A stretch of 22,008 bases of DNA from a virus: positions 1 to 22,008 of the IMG/VR virus record IMGVR_UViG_3300011113_000184; one strand, written 5' to 3'. The notes beneath the pieces were generated by a model that had not been told where the DNA came from, made no database searches, and saw only the letters and a list, made by a program, of their open reading frames with translations. A program made the translations under genes and the position numbers. Positions within the stretch are counted from its first letter, which is position 1; the number at the start of each line of letters is the position of its first letter. This document shows, piece by piece, positions 1 to 7,514 of this stretch.

Positions 1-13
1 TACAGGAGATTAT

Positions 14-271
14 ATGTCACGCACATGCAATAACGAAGAAAAACTCAAGTTGACCCAATTGATCAATGAAGGTCTTGCTGTAACTCATGAGATCGAAACA
101 TTACAAGGTGGATTGACCGACACTATCAAGGCTGTCGCAGAAGAGCTTGAGATCAAGCCTAGCGTTCTAAAGAAGGCAATCAAGGTCGCACACAAGAGCC
201 GTCTTGGTGAGACTAATAAAGAAAATGAAGAACTCAATACTATTTTGGAGACTGTTGGTAAGACTCTGTAA
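14..271 (+). CDS. dsbA: DsbA-like double-stranded DNA-binding protein
   Basis: A small 85-residue charged, mostly helical protein. Its length, its central segment (about residues 36-65, with a DELGV-like stretch EELEIKPSVLKKAIK) and its place beside the polymerase resemble T4 DsbA, a small dsDNA-binding protein that assists late transcription. The start has a good ribosome site (AGGAG at 4-8, six bases before the ATG). The stop overlaps the polymerase start by one base (TAATG), so the two are probably translated together. Homology is judged by eye from a short sequence; it could be another small DNA-binding or regulatory protein. The family name is likely, the exact role is inferred. Confidence 0.6.
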   Translation: MSRTCNNEEKLKLTQLINEGLAVTHEIETLQGGLTDTIKAVAEELEIKPSVLKKAIKVAHKSRLGETNKENEELNTILETVGKTL

Positions 272-2976
272 TGAGTTACGTTGACGCAATCCACGATAGA
301 GATAGTGACAGGATTTTCATTGTAGAGCGCCAGCCTGACGGTAAGCGCACATACAATGAATTCCCTGCCAACTATACTTTCTTTTATTCAGATCCTAAAG
401 GCAAATATCGCAGTATCTATGGCGAGCCTGTCACACGTTTCAGCACACGCAAGCGTAGTGAGTTTGAGAAAGAAAAACGAATCCACAGCAATAAGAAACT
501 GTATGAATCGGATATCAACCCGATATTCCGCTGCCTAAGTGAAAACTACTTAGGTTGTGAGCCTCCAAAACTCCATACATGTTTCTTTGACATTGAGGTA
601 GATTTTGATCCGGAAAAGGGTTTTAGCCCCACTAGTGACCCTTTCAATCCGGTGACAGCTATCTCGATGTACTTGGATTGGCAAGATACATTGATCACGC
701 TTGCTATTCCTCCCAAGCATATGAGTGATGAGACTGCTCAGGATCTTACCACTGACTTGAGCAATACTATATTGTTCAGATCAGAGATTGAAATGTTTGA
801 AACATTCTTTGAATTGATCAAAGATGCAGACGTACTCACTGGTTGGAACTCTGAAGGATACGATATTCCATACATGGTCAATCGTGTCACAAGAATCATG
901 AGCAAAGATGACACACGCAAATTCTGTTTGCTTGGTCAGACTCCCAAAGCAAGAACATATGAACGTTTCGGTAAAGAAGAAACAACTTATGACCTTGTTG
1001 GTCGCATTCATATGGACTATCTACAGTTGTATAAGAAGTATAACTACGAGTCACGCCATAGTTATAAACTAGACTTCATCGGTGAGATGGAAATCGGTGA
1101 GAACAAGACACAGTATGAAGGTACATTGGATCAATTGTATAACAAGGACTTCAAGAAGTTCTTAGAATACAATCGACAGGATACTATGTTGTTGGTCAAG
1201 ATTCATAACAAACTCAAGTTCCTTGATCTTGCTAACGCACTAGCGCATGAGAATACTGTGTTACTTCCAACTGTCATGGGTTCAGTTGCTATGATTGAAA
1301 TGGCTGTCATGAACGAGGCACATGAGCGCGGCATGATGGTTCCTGACAAGAAGAAAAATATCAGCGACGGTGAGATGGCTGCTGCCGGCGCGTATGTCGC
1401 TGTGCCTAAGAAAGGCATTCATGAATGGGTAGGCGCCGTCGATATCAACAGTCTGTATCCTAGTGCTATCCGCACACTCAACATGGCTCCCGAAACAATC
1501 GTTGCTCAAGTTCGTCAAACACTAACTGAGCAACACTTGATAGATAAGGCAAGAAAACTTGCTAGTGAGAAGGCACGATACGACGAAGATGACGAAGTTG
1601 AGATGAGTTCGTTACTATGGGAAGGCATGTTCGGCACACTTGAATATGAAGCCATCATGAATCAAGAGCGTGGTACTATGCTGACCGTCGATTTTGAGAG
1701 TGGCGACAGCGTAGAAATGAGTGCTGCTGAAGTTTGGAAACTTATCTTTGATAGCAACAAGCCATATATCTTGAGTGCGAACGGTACGATCTTTAGAAGC
1801 GATCAAGAAGGTATTATCCCGGGTCTGTTGACACGTTGGTATAGTGATCGTAAAGATATGCAAAAGAAACTCAAAGAAAGTACTACTAAGGAAGATATTG
1901 AGTATTGGGATAAGCGTCAGTTAGTTCGCAAGATTTTACTAAACTCAGCGTATGGCGCATTGTTGAACGAACATTGCCGCTTCTATGATAAGCGTATCGG
2001 TCAGAGTGTAACACTAAGTGGTCGTCAGATTGTCAAGCATATGAGCGGGCAGATAAACGAAATCATTACTGGCAAGTATGATTTCTATGGTGATGCTATC
2101 GTATATGGCGATACTGACAGTTGTTACTTTAGTGCTTGGCCCATACTCAAAGAGCAAGTTGATCGCGGCGATATGGAGTGGACTAAAGAACTTTGCGTTC
2201 AACTCTATGACAATATCGCAGAGCAGGCAAACGATACTTTCCCAAGTTTCTGTGAACGAGCATTTCATGTCCCGCGTAAACTATGTGTGATCAAAGCGGG
2301 TCGTGAATTGATCGGTGATCGTACATTGTTCATCACGAAGAAACGATATGCTGTCAACATCTTTGACAAAGAAGGCAAACGTCTTGATGTCAATGGTAAA
2401 CAAGGTAAGATCAAGGCTATGGGCCTTGACTTGAAACGTGCTGATACGCCTAAATATGTGCAAGACTTCTTGTTTGAAGTGCTTGAGATGGTACTTGCTG
2501 GTAAGACTAGAGAGGATGTGATTGAGCGCATCAAAGAATTCAAGATTGAACTTGGCAATCAAGATAGTTGGACTAAGGGTAGCCCTAAATCTGTCAATAA
2601 TCTTACTATGTATGGTGATCTCGAAGCAAACAGTAAGACGGGTAAAGCAAACATGCCAGGACATGTTCGCGCAGCATTGAATTGGAACTATCTGCGACGA
2701 GTGAATAGTGACAATTACAGTATGAAGATGGTTGATGGTATGAAGGTTATCGTATGCAAGCTCAAGCCCAATCCATTAGGCTTTACGAGCATAGCATATC
2801 CTACTGATGAACTCAGACTGCCTAAATGGTTTACAGAATTGCCATTTGATGATCAAGCGATGGAAGCAACATTAGTTGATAAAAAGATCGAAAACTTATT
2901 GGGTGTGTTGAAGTGGGATCTAAAATCTAACACAGACACAAACAGTACATTTGATGAATTGTTTAGTTTCGGATAA
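271..2976 (+). CDS. 43: Family B DNA polymerase, T4 gp43-like
   Basis: Replicative polymerase of 901 residues, close to the 898 of T4 gp43. The 3'-5' exonuclease comes first: Exo I FFDIEVDFD with D107 and E109, Exo II GWNSEGYDIP with D198, Exo III YNRQDTMLL with D304. The polymerase domain follows: motif A VDINSLYPS (D391), motif B KILLNSAYG (554-562), motif C YGDTDS (612-617, D614 and D616). All catalytic aspartates are present, so it should be active. The C-terminus STFDELFSFG resembles the C-terminal peptide by which RB69/T4 polymerases bind the sliding clamp, whose gene follows. Its start overlaps the stop of the DsbA-like gene. Confidence 0.97.
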   Translation: MSYVDAIHDRDSDRIFIVERQPDGKRTYNEFPANYTFFYSDPKGKYRSIYGEPVTRFSTRKRSEFEKEKRIHSNKKLYESDINPIFRCLSENYLGCEPPKLHTCFFDIEVDFDPEKGFSPTSDPFNPVTAISMYLDWQDTLITLAIPPKHMSDETAQDLTTDLSNTILFRSEIEMFETFFELIKDADVLTGWNSEGYDIPYMVNRVTRIMSKDDTRKFCLLGQTPKARTYERFGKEETTYDLVGRIHMDYLQLYKKYNYESRHSYKLDFIGEMEIGENKTQYEGTLDQLYNKDFKKFLEYNRQDTMLLVKIHNKLKFLDLANALAHENTVLLPTVMGSVAMIEMAVMNEAHERGMMVPDKKKNISDGEMAAAGAYVAVPKKGIHEWVGAVDINSLYPSAIRTLNMAPETIVAQVRQTLTEQHLIDKARKLASEKARYDEDDEVEMSSLLWEGMFGTLEYEAIMNQERGTMLTVDFESGDSVEMSAAEVWKLIFDSNKPYILSANGTIFRSDQEGIIPGLLTRWYSDRKDMQKKLKESTTKEDIEYWDKRQLVRKILLNSAYGALLNEHCRFYDKRIGQSVTLSGRQIVKHMSGQINEIITGKYDFYGDAIVYGDTDSCYFSAWPILKEQVDRGDMEWTKELCVQLYDNIAEQANDTFPSFCERAFHVPRKLCVIKAGRELIGDRTLFITKKRYAVNIFDKEGKRLDVNGKQGKIKAMGLDLKRADTPKYVQDFLFEVLEMVLAGKTREDVIERIKEFKIELGNQDSWTKGSPKSVNNLTMYGDLEANSKTGKANMPGHVRAALNWNYLRRVNSDNYSMKMVDGMKVIVCKLKPNPLGFTSIAYPTDELRLPKWFTELPFDDQAMEATLVDKKIENLLGVLKWDLKSNTDTNSTFDELFSFG
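2950..2967 (+). repeat. 18-nt direct repeat, copy 1 (polymerase C-terminal clamp peptide)
   Basis: The 18 bases tttgatgaattgtttagt occur here and again at 6217-6234. In both places they are read in the same frame as FDELFS. Here they form the end of the DNA polymerase, the expected clamp-binding position. Confidence 0.9.
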
Positions 2977-2983
2977 TAAATGT

Positions 2984-3012
2984 TTGACACACGCAAAAAA
3001 TTCCTATATATT
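2984..3012 (+). promoter_or_regulatory. Sigma70-type promoter ahead of the sliding clamp gene
   Basis: A perfect TTGACA (2984-2989) and TATATT (3007-3012) are 17 bases apart, the ideal spacing for a bacterial housekeeping sigma factor. They lie in the 73-base gap between polymerase and clamp, one of the few real gaps in the window. Transcription would begin near 3019 and give the clamp its own early transcript. Prediction from motif only. Confidence 0.65.
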
Positions 3013-3027
3013 ACATATAGTTACGAC

Positions 3028-3034
3028 CTAAATA
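3028..3034 (+). promoter_or_regulatory. Possible T4-type late promoter box (CTAAATA)
   Basis: CTAAATA lies 15 bases before the clamp ATG and resembles the TATAAATA late box of T4-like phages. Together with the sigma70-like promoter just upstream it would allow early and late expression of the clamp. The match is imperfect and AT-rich DNA produces such boxes by chance. Confidence 0.35.
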
Positions 3035-3049
3035 ACACAAGAGGAAAAC

Positions 3050-3772
3050 ATGAAAGATAATTTACAAGATTTGATTCAGTATGTACATGGGCTAGGTGTC
3101 GTTGAGCTTATCAAAGTCAATGGCACAGATAAGCAAACTGTAGTTTCAGCGATTGCTGAGGACAAGAGCGTTGTAGTTGAAGGCACATTCCATAATCCTT
3201 CAGCGGACTTTATTGGCACTTTCGGTATGCCGAATCTAGGCAAACTCAAGACTATCTTGGGCTTTGACGATTACGATGAACACGCTAAGATCAATATCAC
3301 TAATAACAAAGACGGCGTCCCAAGTGCAGTTCACTTTGAAACTAAGGCTGGCGATTTCGTCAATGATTATCGTTTGATGGCTAAGGCTGTCGTTGAAGAA
3401 AAAGTCAAGGATGTCAAGTTCAAGGGTGCAGCATGGAACGTTGAGTTTGAGCCAAGCATTGCTGGTATCTTGCGTCTAAAGAAGCAGGCTAGTGCTAACA
3501 GCGAAGAAAACAACTTTACTGCTAAGACTGATAAGGGTGATCTAAAGATTTATTTCGGTGATGCTAGCACTCACAGCGGTAACTTTGTGTTTCATAGTGA
3601 TGTAGAAGGTACTCTAAGCCGTGCATGGCAGTGGCCCGTCAAGGTATTCTTGGCAATCATGGACTTGCCTGGTAGCAAGACTGTTCGTATCAGCGATCAG
3701 GGCGCAGCAGAAATCACTGTTGATAGTGGTTTAGCGACATATCGTTATCTACTTCCTGCACAAGCAAAGTGA
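3050..3772 (+). CDS. 45: Sliding clamp, gp45-like
   Basis: A 240-residue protein, similar in length to T4 gp45 (228). It has alternating beta-strands with little charge patterning, a segment SADFIGTFGMPNLGKLKTIL that matches the gp45 region around its interdomain strand, and a closing strand ITVDSGLATYRYLLPAQ. The trimeric clamp encircles DNA and tethers the polymerase; in T4 it also serves late transcription. It follows the polymerase and has a promoter region of its own. The ribosome site is GAGG at 3041-3044. No clamp-loader genes (gp44, gp62) are in this window. The assignment rests on position, length and weak but consistent similarity. Confidence 0.8.
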   Translation: MKDNLQDLIQYVHGLGVVELIKVNGTDKQTVVSAIAEDKSVVVEGTFHNPSADFIGTFGMPNLGKLKTILGFDDYDEHAKINITNNKDGVPSAVHFETKAGDFVNDYRLMAKAVVEEKVKDVKFKGAAWNVEFEPSIAGILRLKKQASANSEENNFTAKTDKGDLKIYFGDASTHSGNFVFHSDVEGTLSRAWQWPVKVFLAIMDLPGSKTVRISDQGAAEITVDSGLATYRYLLPAQAK

Positions 3773-4095
3773 TAAGGATAGTATCAAATACACAACCAAT
3801 TGTCTGGCAGATAGATAAACAATATCTACTGCCAGCACAAAGCGGTCAAGTTCGCTGGAACGGTAATAGTAAAGAATTTGAAGTGTGTGATAACGGCAGC
3901 GGAAGTTGGTATCGTATCAATCCTGAAGTAGAATTACGAAGTGGTCCCGAACTACTTGAAGTGATAGAGTGGGCTAAAAAGAAGATGATAGAAGAAAAGA
4001 AAATTGAAAAATTAGCCCAACAATATACTGCTGTAAAAGATGCTAAGGAAAAATTAGAACTTGTAATGAGATTGGTGCAGGATGAAAAAGATTGA
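3769..4095 (+). CDS. Clamp-adjacent hypothetical protein
   Basis: A 108-residue protein that I cannot assign. It begins at a GTG that overlaps the clamp stop (GTGA), so it is probably translationally coupled to the clamp. The N-terminal half (to about residue 55) is beta-rich and ends with a GSWYRINPEVEL segment; the C-terminal half is a charged helix, likely a coiled coil. Residues 19-24 read YLLPAQ, the same six residues found near the clamp C-terminus. Its place suggests a replication or late-transcription accessory role, but this is inference. Confidence 0.65.
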   Translation: MIRIVSNTQPIVWQIDKQYLLPAQSGQVRWNGNSKEFEVCDNGSGSWYRINPEVELRSGPELLEVIEWAKKKMIEEKKIEKLAQQYTAVKDAKEKLELVMRLVQDEKD

Positions 4096-4772
4096 TGAAT
4101 TGTATGGATAAAACACAGCATATCTGTGCGTTTGATATATTTGAAACTAATGTAGGTAATATATATCTTTCAAATAGGTACCCTGTTGCATATATTCCTA
4201 TTTCTAAGAACGCATCAACTTGGGCTAAAAATTACTTTTCAAATACCCTAAATTGGAAATTAGATTGTGATGAATCTATAAAATTATATAATCATAACGG
4301 ATGGCATATTTTCTCTACATTGAAGTTTTATAGAAAGATAGTAATACTACGTGATCCTATTGACAGATGGATTTCGGGTATAATTCAATACTTTTATACC
4401 TATGTTTCGGATAACTTTATTATAAATGATGAGATTTTAGATTACTTTTTTGCTAAAATATGTTTTGATCATCATACTATACCGCAAGTAAATTTCTTAC
4501 ATAATTTACAAATAGATACTATAGATTTTTTTATGATGAATGAAAATTTAGAACATAATTTGAACAATTACTTATTTTCTAATCTACCGAACGAATATAT
4601 TGAGATCCCTAACGAGTTGTATAAAAATAAAACACCTCTTATGGATAAGCCTGTGTACGATAAAATTAAAGAATTGATCAATACTAATCCTAAATATAGA
4701 AACAAAATTACTAATTTTTATAAATTAGATTATCAACTTATCAACAGTGTAAAATTTTATGAAGCAAATTGA
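4095..4772 (+). CDS. Sulfotransferase-like protein
   Basis: A 225-residue protein with the two signatures of PAPS-dependent sulfotransferases: an N-terminal phosphosulfate loop PISKNAST (about 35-42) and the 3'-phosphate motif RDPIDRWISG (about 86-95). The family moves sulfate from PAPS to sugars or other hydroxyl or amino groups. I chose the ATG at 4095, which overlaps the previous stop (TGATG); a TTG at 4092 is in frame but unlikely. The gene is far more AT-rich than its neighbours (9 of 60 bases are G or C at 4501-4560, against 24 of 60 at 5161-5220), which suggests recent acquisition. The substrate is unknown; virion or host surface sugar is possible. Confidence 0.75.
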   Translation: MNCMDKTQHICAFDIFETNVGNIYLSNRYPVAYIPISKNASTWAKNYFSNTLNWKLDCDESIKLYNHNGWHIFSTLKFYRKIVILRDPIDRWISGIIQYFYTYVSDNFIINDEILDYFFAKICFDHHTIPQVNFLHNLQIDTIDFFMMNENLEHNLNNYLFSNLPNEYIEIPNELYKNKTPLMDKPVYDKIKELINTNPKYRNKITNFYKLDYQLINSVKFYEAN

Positions 4773-6312
4773 TTTATCACAACAGCAAGATCCTAACTGG
4801 GCATTATTCTTGCCCGCAGTAAGTTCATTTTTTATCAGTGGACTAGGCAAGCAGCGCGAAGGTGAAAACTATTTCCCTGTTGAACGCATCCCTGCAGGCT
4901 TCAACGGTGATGTTGAATGTCTAAATTTTTTGAATAGTAGTAAAGGCCTATACACATATAAGTGGGGCCTCTATTCAGCAGGTCACGCTAACCTTGATAC
5001 TACTGTAGATGATCATGCTGAAAGCATCATCCGTAAGCGTGAGCAAGGTACGTTCATGCTTGGTGATAGTGGTGGATTCCAGATTCTCAAGTGTCAGTGG
5101 CCAGCAGACTGGAAGGATCCTAACTGTCCAAGAGCAATGGAAAAGCGTAAGGCTGTGTTGAAGTGGATGGATACATACATGGATTATGGTATGTGTCTTG
5201 ATATCCCTTCACAATCGTTGACCACTTATCATATCAAAGATAAGAAAACTGGTAAGAGCGCACATGGTATCAGCACAATCGAAGAAGCCATTGCTGCTAC
5301 ACATATCAATAATGAATACTTCATCAAGAATAGAAATGGTAATTGTAAATTCTTGAACGTCATGCAGGGTCGCAATCATAAGCAGTCAGATGACTGGTAT
5401 GCAGAGATGAAGAAATACTGTGACCCAAACATCTACCCAGACAATCATTTCAATGGTTGGGCGTTTGGTGGTCAGAACAAGATTGATATTCATTTGATGC
5501 TAAAGCGTCTTGTTCATATCATCTATGATGGACTTTTAGTTCCGGGCAAGCATGACTTATTGCACTGCCTAGGTACAAGCATCATGGAGTATGCTGTACT
5601 GTTTACTGACATACAGAAGGCTGTGCGCAAATATCATAATCCAAACTTCATGATCACATTTGACTGCGCTAGCCCATTCTATGGTGCAGCAAAGGGTCTA
5701 GCATATTTCAATACTAATATTGAGCATGGTAAGAAATGGTCATATAGTATGGAAAAGACTGCTGAGAATAAGAGTTATAGTAATGACAACCGTAAGTTTA
5801 GTGATGCTGTACTGGCTGAGGGGATTCATGATGTGTTTATGGATAGCCCAATCACTGACCGTATGACCATGAAGGACCTTTGTTACCGTGGCCAAGGCTT
5901 CATAAATAATCAAGGTCGTGAAACAAAGACTAGTTGGGATACACTTTCATACACATTGATTCAAGCCCATAATGTATATCAGCATATCACCGCTGTCCAA
6001 GAGGCGAATCGCCAGTATGAACAAGGTGTGATTCCCAAGATGATCATGAATGAGAATTTTGGTATCTATTTCGGTAAAGTTGTAGATGAAGTATTCAGCC
6101 AGAAAACTAGAGAAGATAGTTTGAATGTGATAGAATACTATAACAAGTTCTGGATGCAAATGCAGAGTGGTAGTCAGGGCATCAGCGGTAAGCGTACTGT
6201 GAATGCTATGACGATGTTTGATGAATTGTTTAGTGTTGAAAAAGTTGAGGAAGAAGTTGAAGAAACAATAGAAGATAGTGATGACGCTATCAATGAAGTT
6301 TTGGAGAACTAA
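4759..6312 (+). CDS. dpdA: DpdA-like DNA-guanine transglycosylase (TGT fold)
   Basis: A 517-residue member of the tRNA-guanine transglycosylase superfamily. GDSGGFQ (D103) matches the TGT substrate-binding loop, NVMQGR (200-205) the GIVQGG loop, WAFGGQ (234-239) the GYAIGG loop, and TFDCASP (D302) carries the expected nucleophile. In phages such enzymes are DpdA: they exchange guanine in DNA for a 7-deazaguanine. The CxCxxC zinc site of tRNA enzymes is not visible in the usual spacing after D302. Near the C-terminus comes FDELFS (487-492), identical to the end of the phage polymerase, then an acidic tail. FolE, QueD and QueE elsewhere in the window support a DNA-modification role. It overlaps the sulfotransferase by 14 bases. 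A tRNA target cannot be excluded. Confidence 0.85.
   Translation: MKQIDLSQQQDPNWALFLPAVSSFFISGLGKQREGENYFPVERIPAGFNGDVECLNFLNSSKGLYTYKWGLYSAGHANLDTTVDDHAESIIRKREQGTFMLGDSGGFQILKCQWPADWKDPNCPRAMEKRKAVLKWMDTYMDYGMCLDIPSQSLTTYHIKDKKTGKSAHGISTIEEAIAATHINNEYFIKNRNGNCKFLNVMQGRNHKQSDDWYAEMKKYCDPNIYPDNHFNGWAFGGQNKIDIHLMLKRLVHIIYDGLLVPGKHDLLHCLGTSIMEYAVLFTDIQKAVRKYHNPNFMITFDCASPFYGAAKGLAYFNTNIEHGKKWSYSMEKTAENKSYSNDNRKFSDAVLAEGIHDVFMDSPITDRMTMKDLCYRGQGFINNQGRETKTSWDTLSYTLIQAHNVYQHITAVQEANRQYEQGVIPKMIMNENFGIYFGKVVDEVFSQKTREDSLNVIEYYNKFWMQMQSGSQGISGKRTVNAMTMFDELFSVEKVEEEVEETIEDSDDAINEVLEN
6217..6234 (+). repeat. 18-nt direct repeat, copy 2 (inside the dpdA-like gene)
   Basis: This copy is identical to bases 2950-2967 and is in the same reading frame (FDELFS). 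It lies just before the acidic tail of the transglycosylase, a position where tRNA enzymes of the family have nothing comparable. Confidence 0.9.
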
Positions 6313-6313
6313 C

Positions 6314-6490
6314 ATGGCTTACACACAACAAATTAGAATTTTAGAAGAAAAGTTGAAACAACTTGGACTTGGTCCGCACGATTCTGAAAACATTTACAAA
6401 GTGTTGCAGATTCAGTCCGAGATCAAAAAGATGCATAGACTTGAATGGGAAGAAAATCATGAACGTATCAAAATGGATGAAGAGCGATGA
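6314..6490 (+). CDS. Small helical hypothetical protein
   Basis: A 58-residue charged protein, predicted by eye to be almost entirely helical, with a repeated E/K/Q pattern (about 8-20 and 36-56) compatible with a coiled coil. The ATG at 6314 follows GGAG (6303-6306) and is one base after the transglycosylase stop; an earlier in-frame ATG at 6278 would lie inside that gene and is not preferred. The end overlaps the next start (ATGA). No family recognised. Tight linkage on both sides suggests co-expression with the DpdA-like enzyme. Confidence 0.65.
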   Translation: MAYTQQIRILEEKLKQLGLGPHDSENIYKVLQIQSEIKKMHRLEWEENHERIKMDEER

Positions 6491-6939
6491 GTGAAGATCC
6501 AGTAATTTATCAATCTGCTATGGCTATGGCAGACAAGCGTGTTCGCATCAAAGATGTAGCCAAGCGTTTTATCTGGGTAACGTTTCAGCGCGAAGGTATT
6601 CATAAGTTCCCCGCAGCGGCAACCGAACCTAATCTACAAGATGTTGCCTTCTTGGCAAACGAACATAGACATATTTTTCATTTCAACATTAGTATTGAAG
6701 TATTTCACAACGATAGGGATATTGAGTTTATCCAGTTCAAACGTTGGCTAGAAAGTCTCTACCAAGGCACATTGGAACTAAACTTCAAGAGTTGTGAGAT
6801 GATTAGCGATGACCTCTATGAAGTTATTGCTAGTCGTTACCCAGGCCGTGACATTGAGATTACCGTCAGCGAAGATGGTGAGAACGGTGCCACGATTCGT
6901 TATAACACTACAAAACCAAATCTAAATGTAGTAATTTGA
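6487..6939 (+). CDS. T-fold-like protein (6-PTPS/QueD-related), no catalytic Cys
   Basis: A 150-residue protein whose layout parallels 6-carboxytetrahydropterin synthase: GIHKFPAA (H39) where the first zinc histidine sits, EHRHIFHF (H60, H62) like HGHxY, IEFIQFK like the VxDFxxLK strand, SCEMISDDL like PTAENLA, and ITVSEDGENGATIRY like the closing VxETPxxxAxY. The conserved catalytic cysteine before the histidine pair is missing, so if it is a T-fold protein it may bind a pterin or purine rather than make CPH4. It sits two genes after the DpdA-like enzyme. A true QueD candidate lies at 15195. The relation is read by eye and needs a profile search. Confidence 0.6.
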   Translation: MSEDPVIYQSAMAMADKRVRIKDVAKRFIWVTFQREGIHKFPAAATEPNLQDVAFLANEHRHIFHFNISIEVFHNDRDIEFIQFKRWLESLYQGTLELNFKSCEMISDDLYEVIASRYPGRDIEITVSEDGENGATIRYNTTKPNLNVVI

Positions 6940-6952
6940 GGAGATGAAAACA

Positions 6953-7162
6953 ATGTCGAGGAATGAACGTAAGTCAAACAGCCAAGTGAATCAGATTTTT
7001 GATGACCTTGAGGATTATCGTAATTTCTGCCGTTTATATGGCTATAAGTTTGATGAGGCTGAATTGTATAGCAATCGTAGTTTTGCTTTCAGGCAATTCA
7101 CGAAGTTTATGCAGGGTAAGCCATTCAAGGACATGTGGGAATTTGATGCAAAATCAGCCTGA
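6953..7162 (+). CDS. Small hypothetical phage protein
   Basis: A 69-residue protein rich in aromatic and charged residues, with YRNFCRLYGYKFDEAELY (about 22-39) and a C-terminal FTKFMQGKPFKDMWEFDAK. I chose the ATG at 6953 because GAGGAG (6938-6943) is nine bases upstream; the in-frame ATG at 6944 touches that site with no spacing. The C-terminus overlaps the cupin start by 17 bases. No function can be assigned from sequence; it looks like a small accessory protein. Confidence 0.65.
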   Translation: MSRNERKSNSQVNQIFDDLEDYRNFCRLYGYKFDEAELYSNRSFAFRQFTKFMQGKPFKDMWEFDAKSA

Positions 7163-7514
7163 TACAACTATCAGGAACTGGGGTTACTACCGGGTTCTAC
7201 ATACAGTTGGCTCTAGTGTAAAACTAAAGGAACTGATTGTAGAGCCCGGTAAAAGCCTTTCAATGCAATACCATAACAAAAGAAAGGAGTTTTGGTTTGT
7301 TGCAGAAGGTATCGCTACTCTGTATACTATTGATGATGAAAATCAAGAATATCATCTAGGTGATTTCGGCCTATATACAACTATACATATTGATACTAAA
7401 GAGTGGCATCAACTAAAGAATATTCAAGATTTTCCTCTAAAAATTATTGAAATTCAATATGGTGAAGAATGCTTAGAGGAAGATATTACTAGAAAAGTAA
7501 CAGGTGAATCATGA
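7146..7514 (+). CDS. Cupin, mannose-6-phosphate isomerase / WbuC type
   Basis: A 122-residue single cupin. LSMQYHNKRKEFWFVAEG (about 39-56) carries the first cupin motif with its metal-binding His and Glu, and TKEWHQLKN supplies the second-motif His. The ending IEIQYGEECLEEDITR is typical of the C-terminal cupin domain of type II phosphomannose isomerases and of small WbuC-like proteins. It may isomerise or bind a sugar phosphate for glycan synthesis, fitting the glycosyltransferase two genes downstream. The start is taken at the internal ATG at 7146; a longer frame from 6999 runs through the upstream gene and adds no cupin sequence. Locally more AT-rich than dpdA. Confidence 0.75.
   Translation: MQNQPDTTIRNWGYYRVLHTVGSSVKLKELIVEPGKSLSMQYHNKRKEFWFVAEGIATLYTIDDENQEYHLGDFGLYTTIHIDTKEWHQLKNIQDFPLKIIEIQYGEECLEEDITRKVTGES

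Noticed and set aside
2281-2664. Minus-strand open frame of 127 codons inside the polymerase
   Set aside because: It lies wholly within a well-supported gene with all catalytic motifs, has no recognisable domain and no ribosome site.
6999-7145. Longer N-terminus for the cupin
   Set aside because: It runs out of frame through the preceding small gene and adds no cupin sequence.
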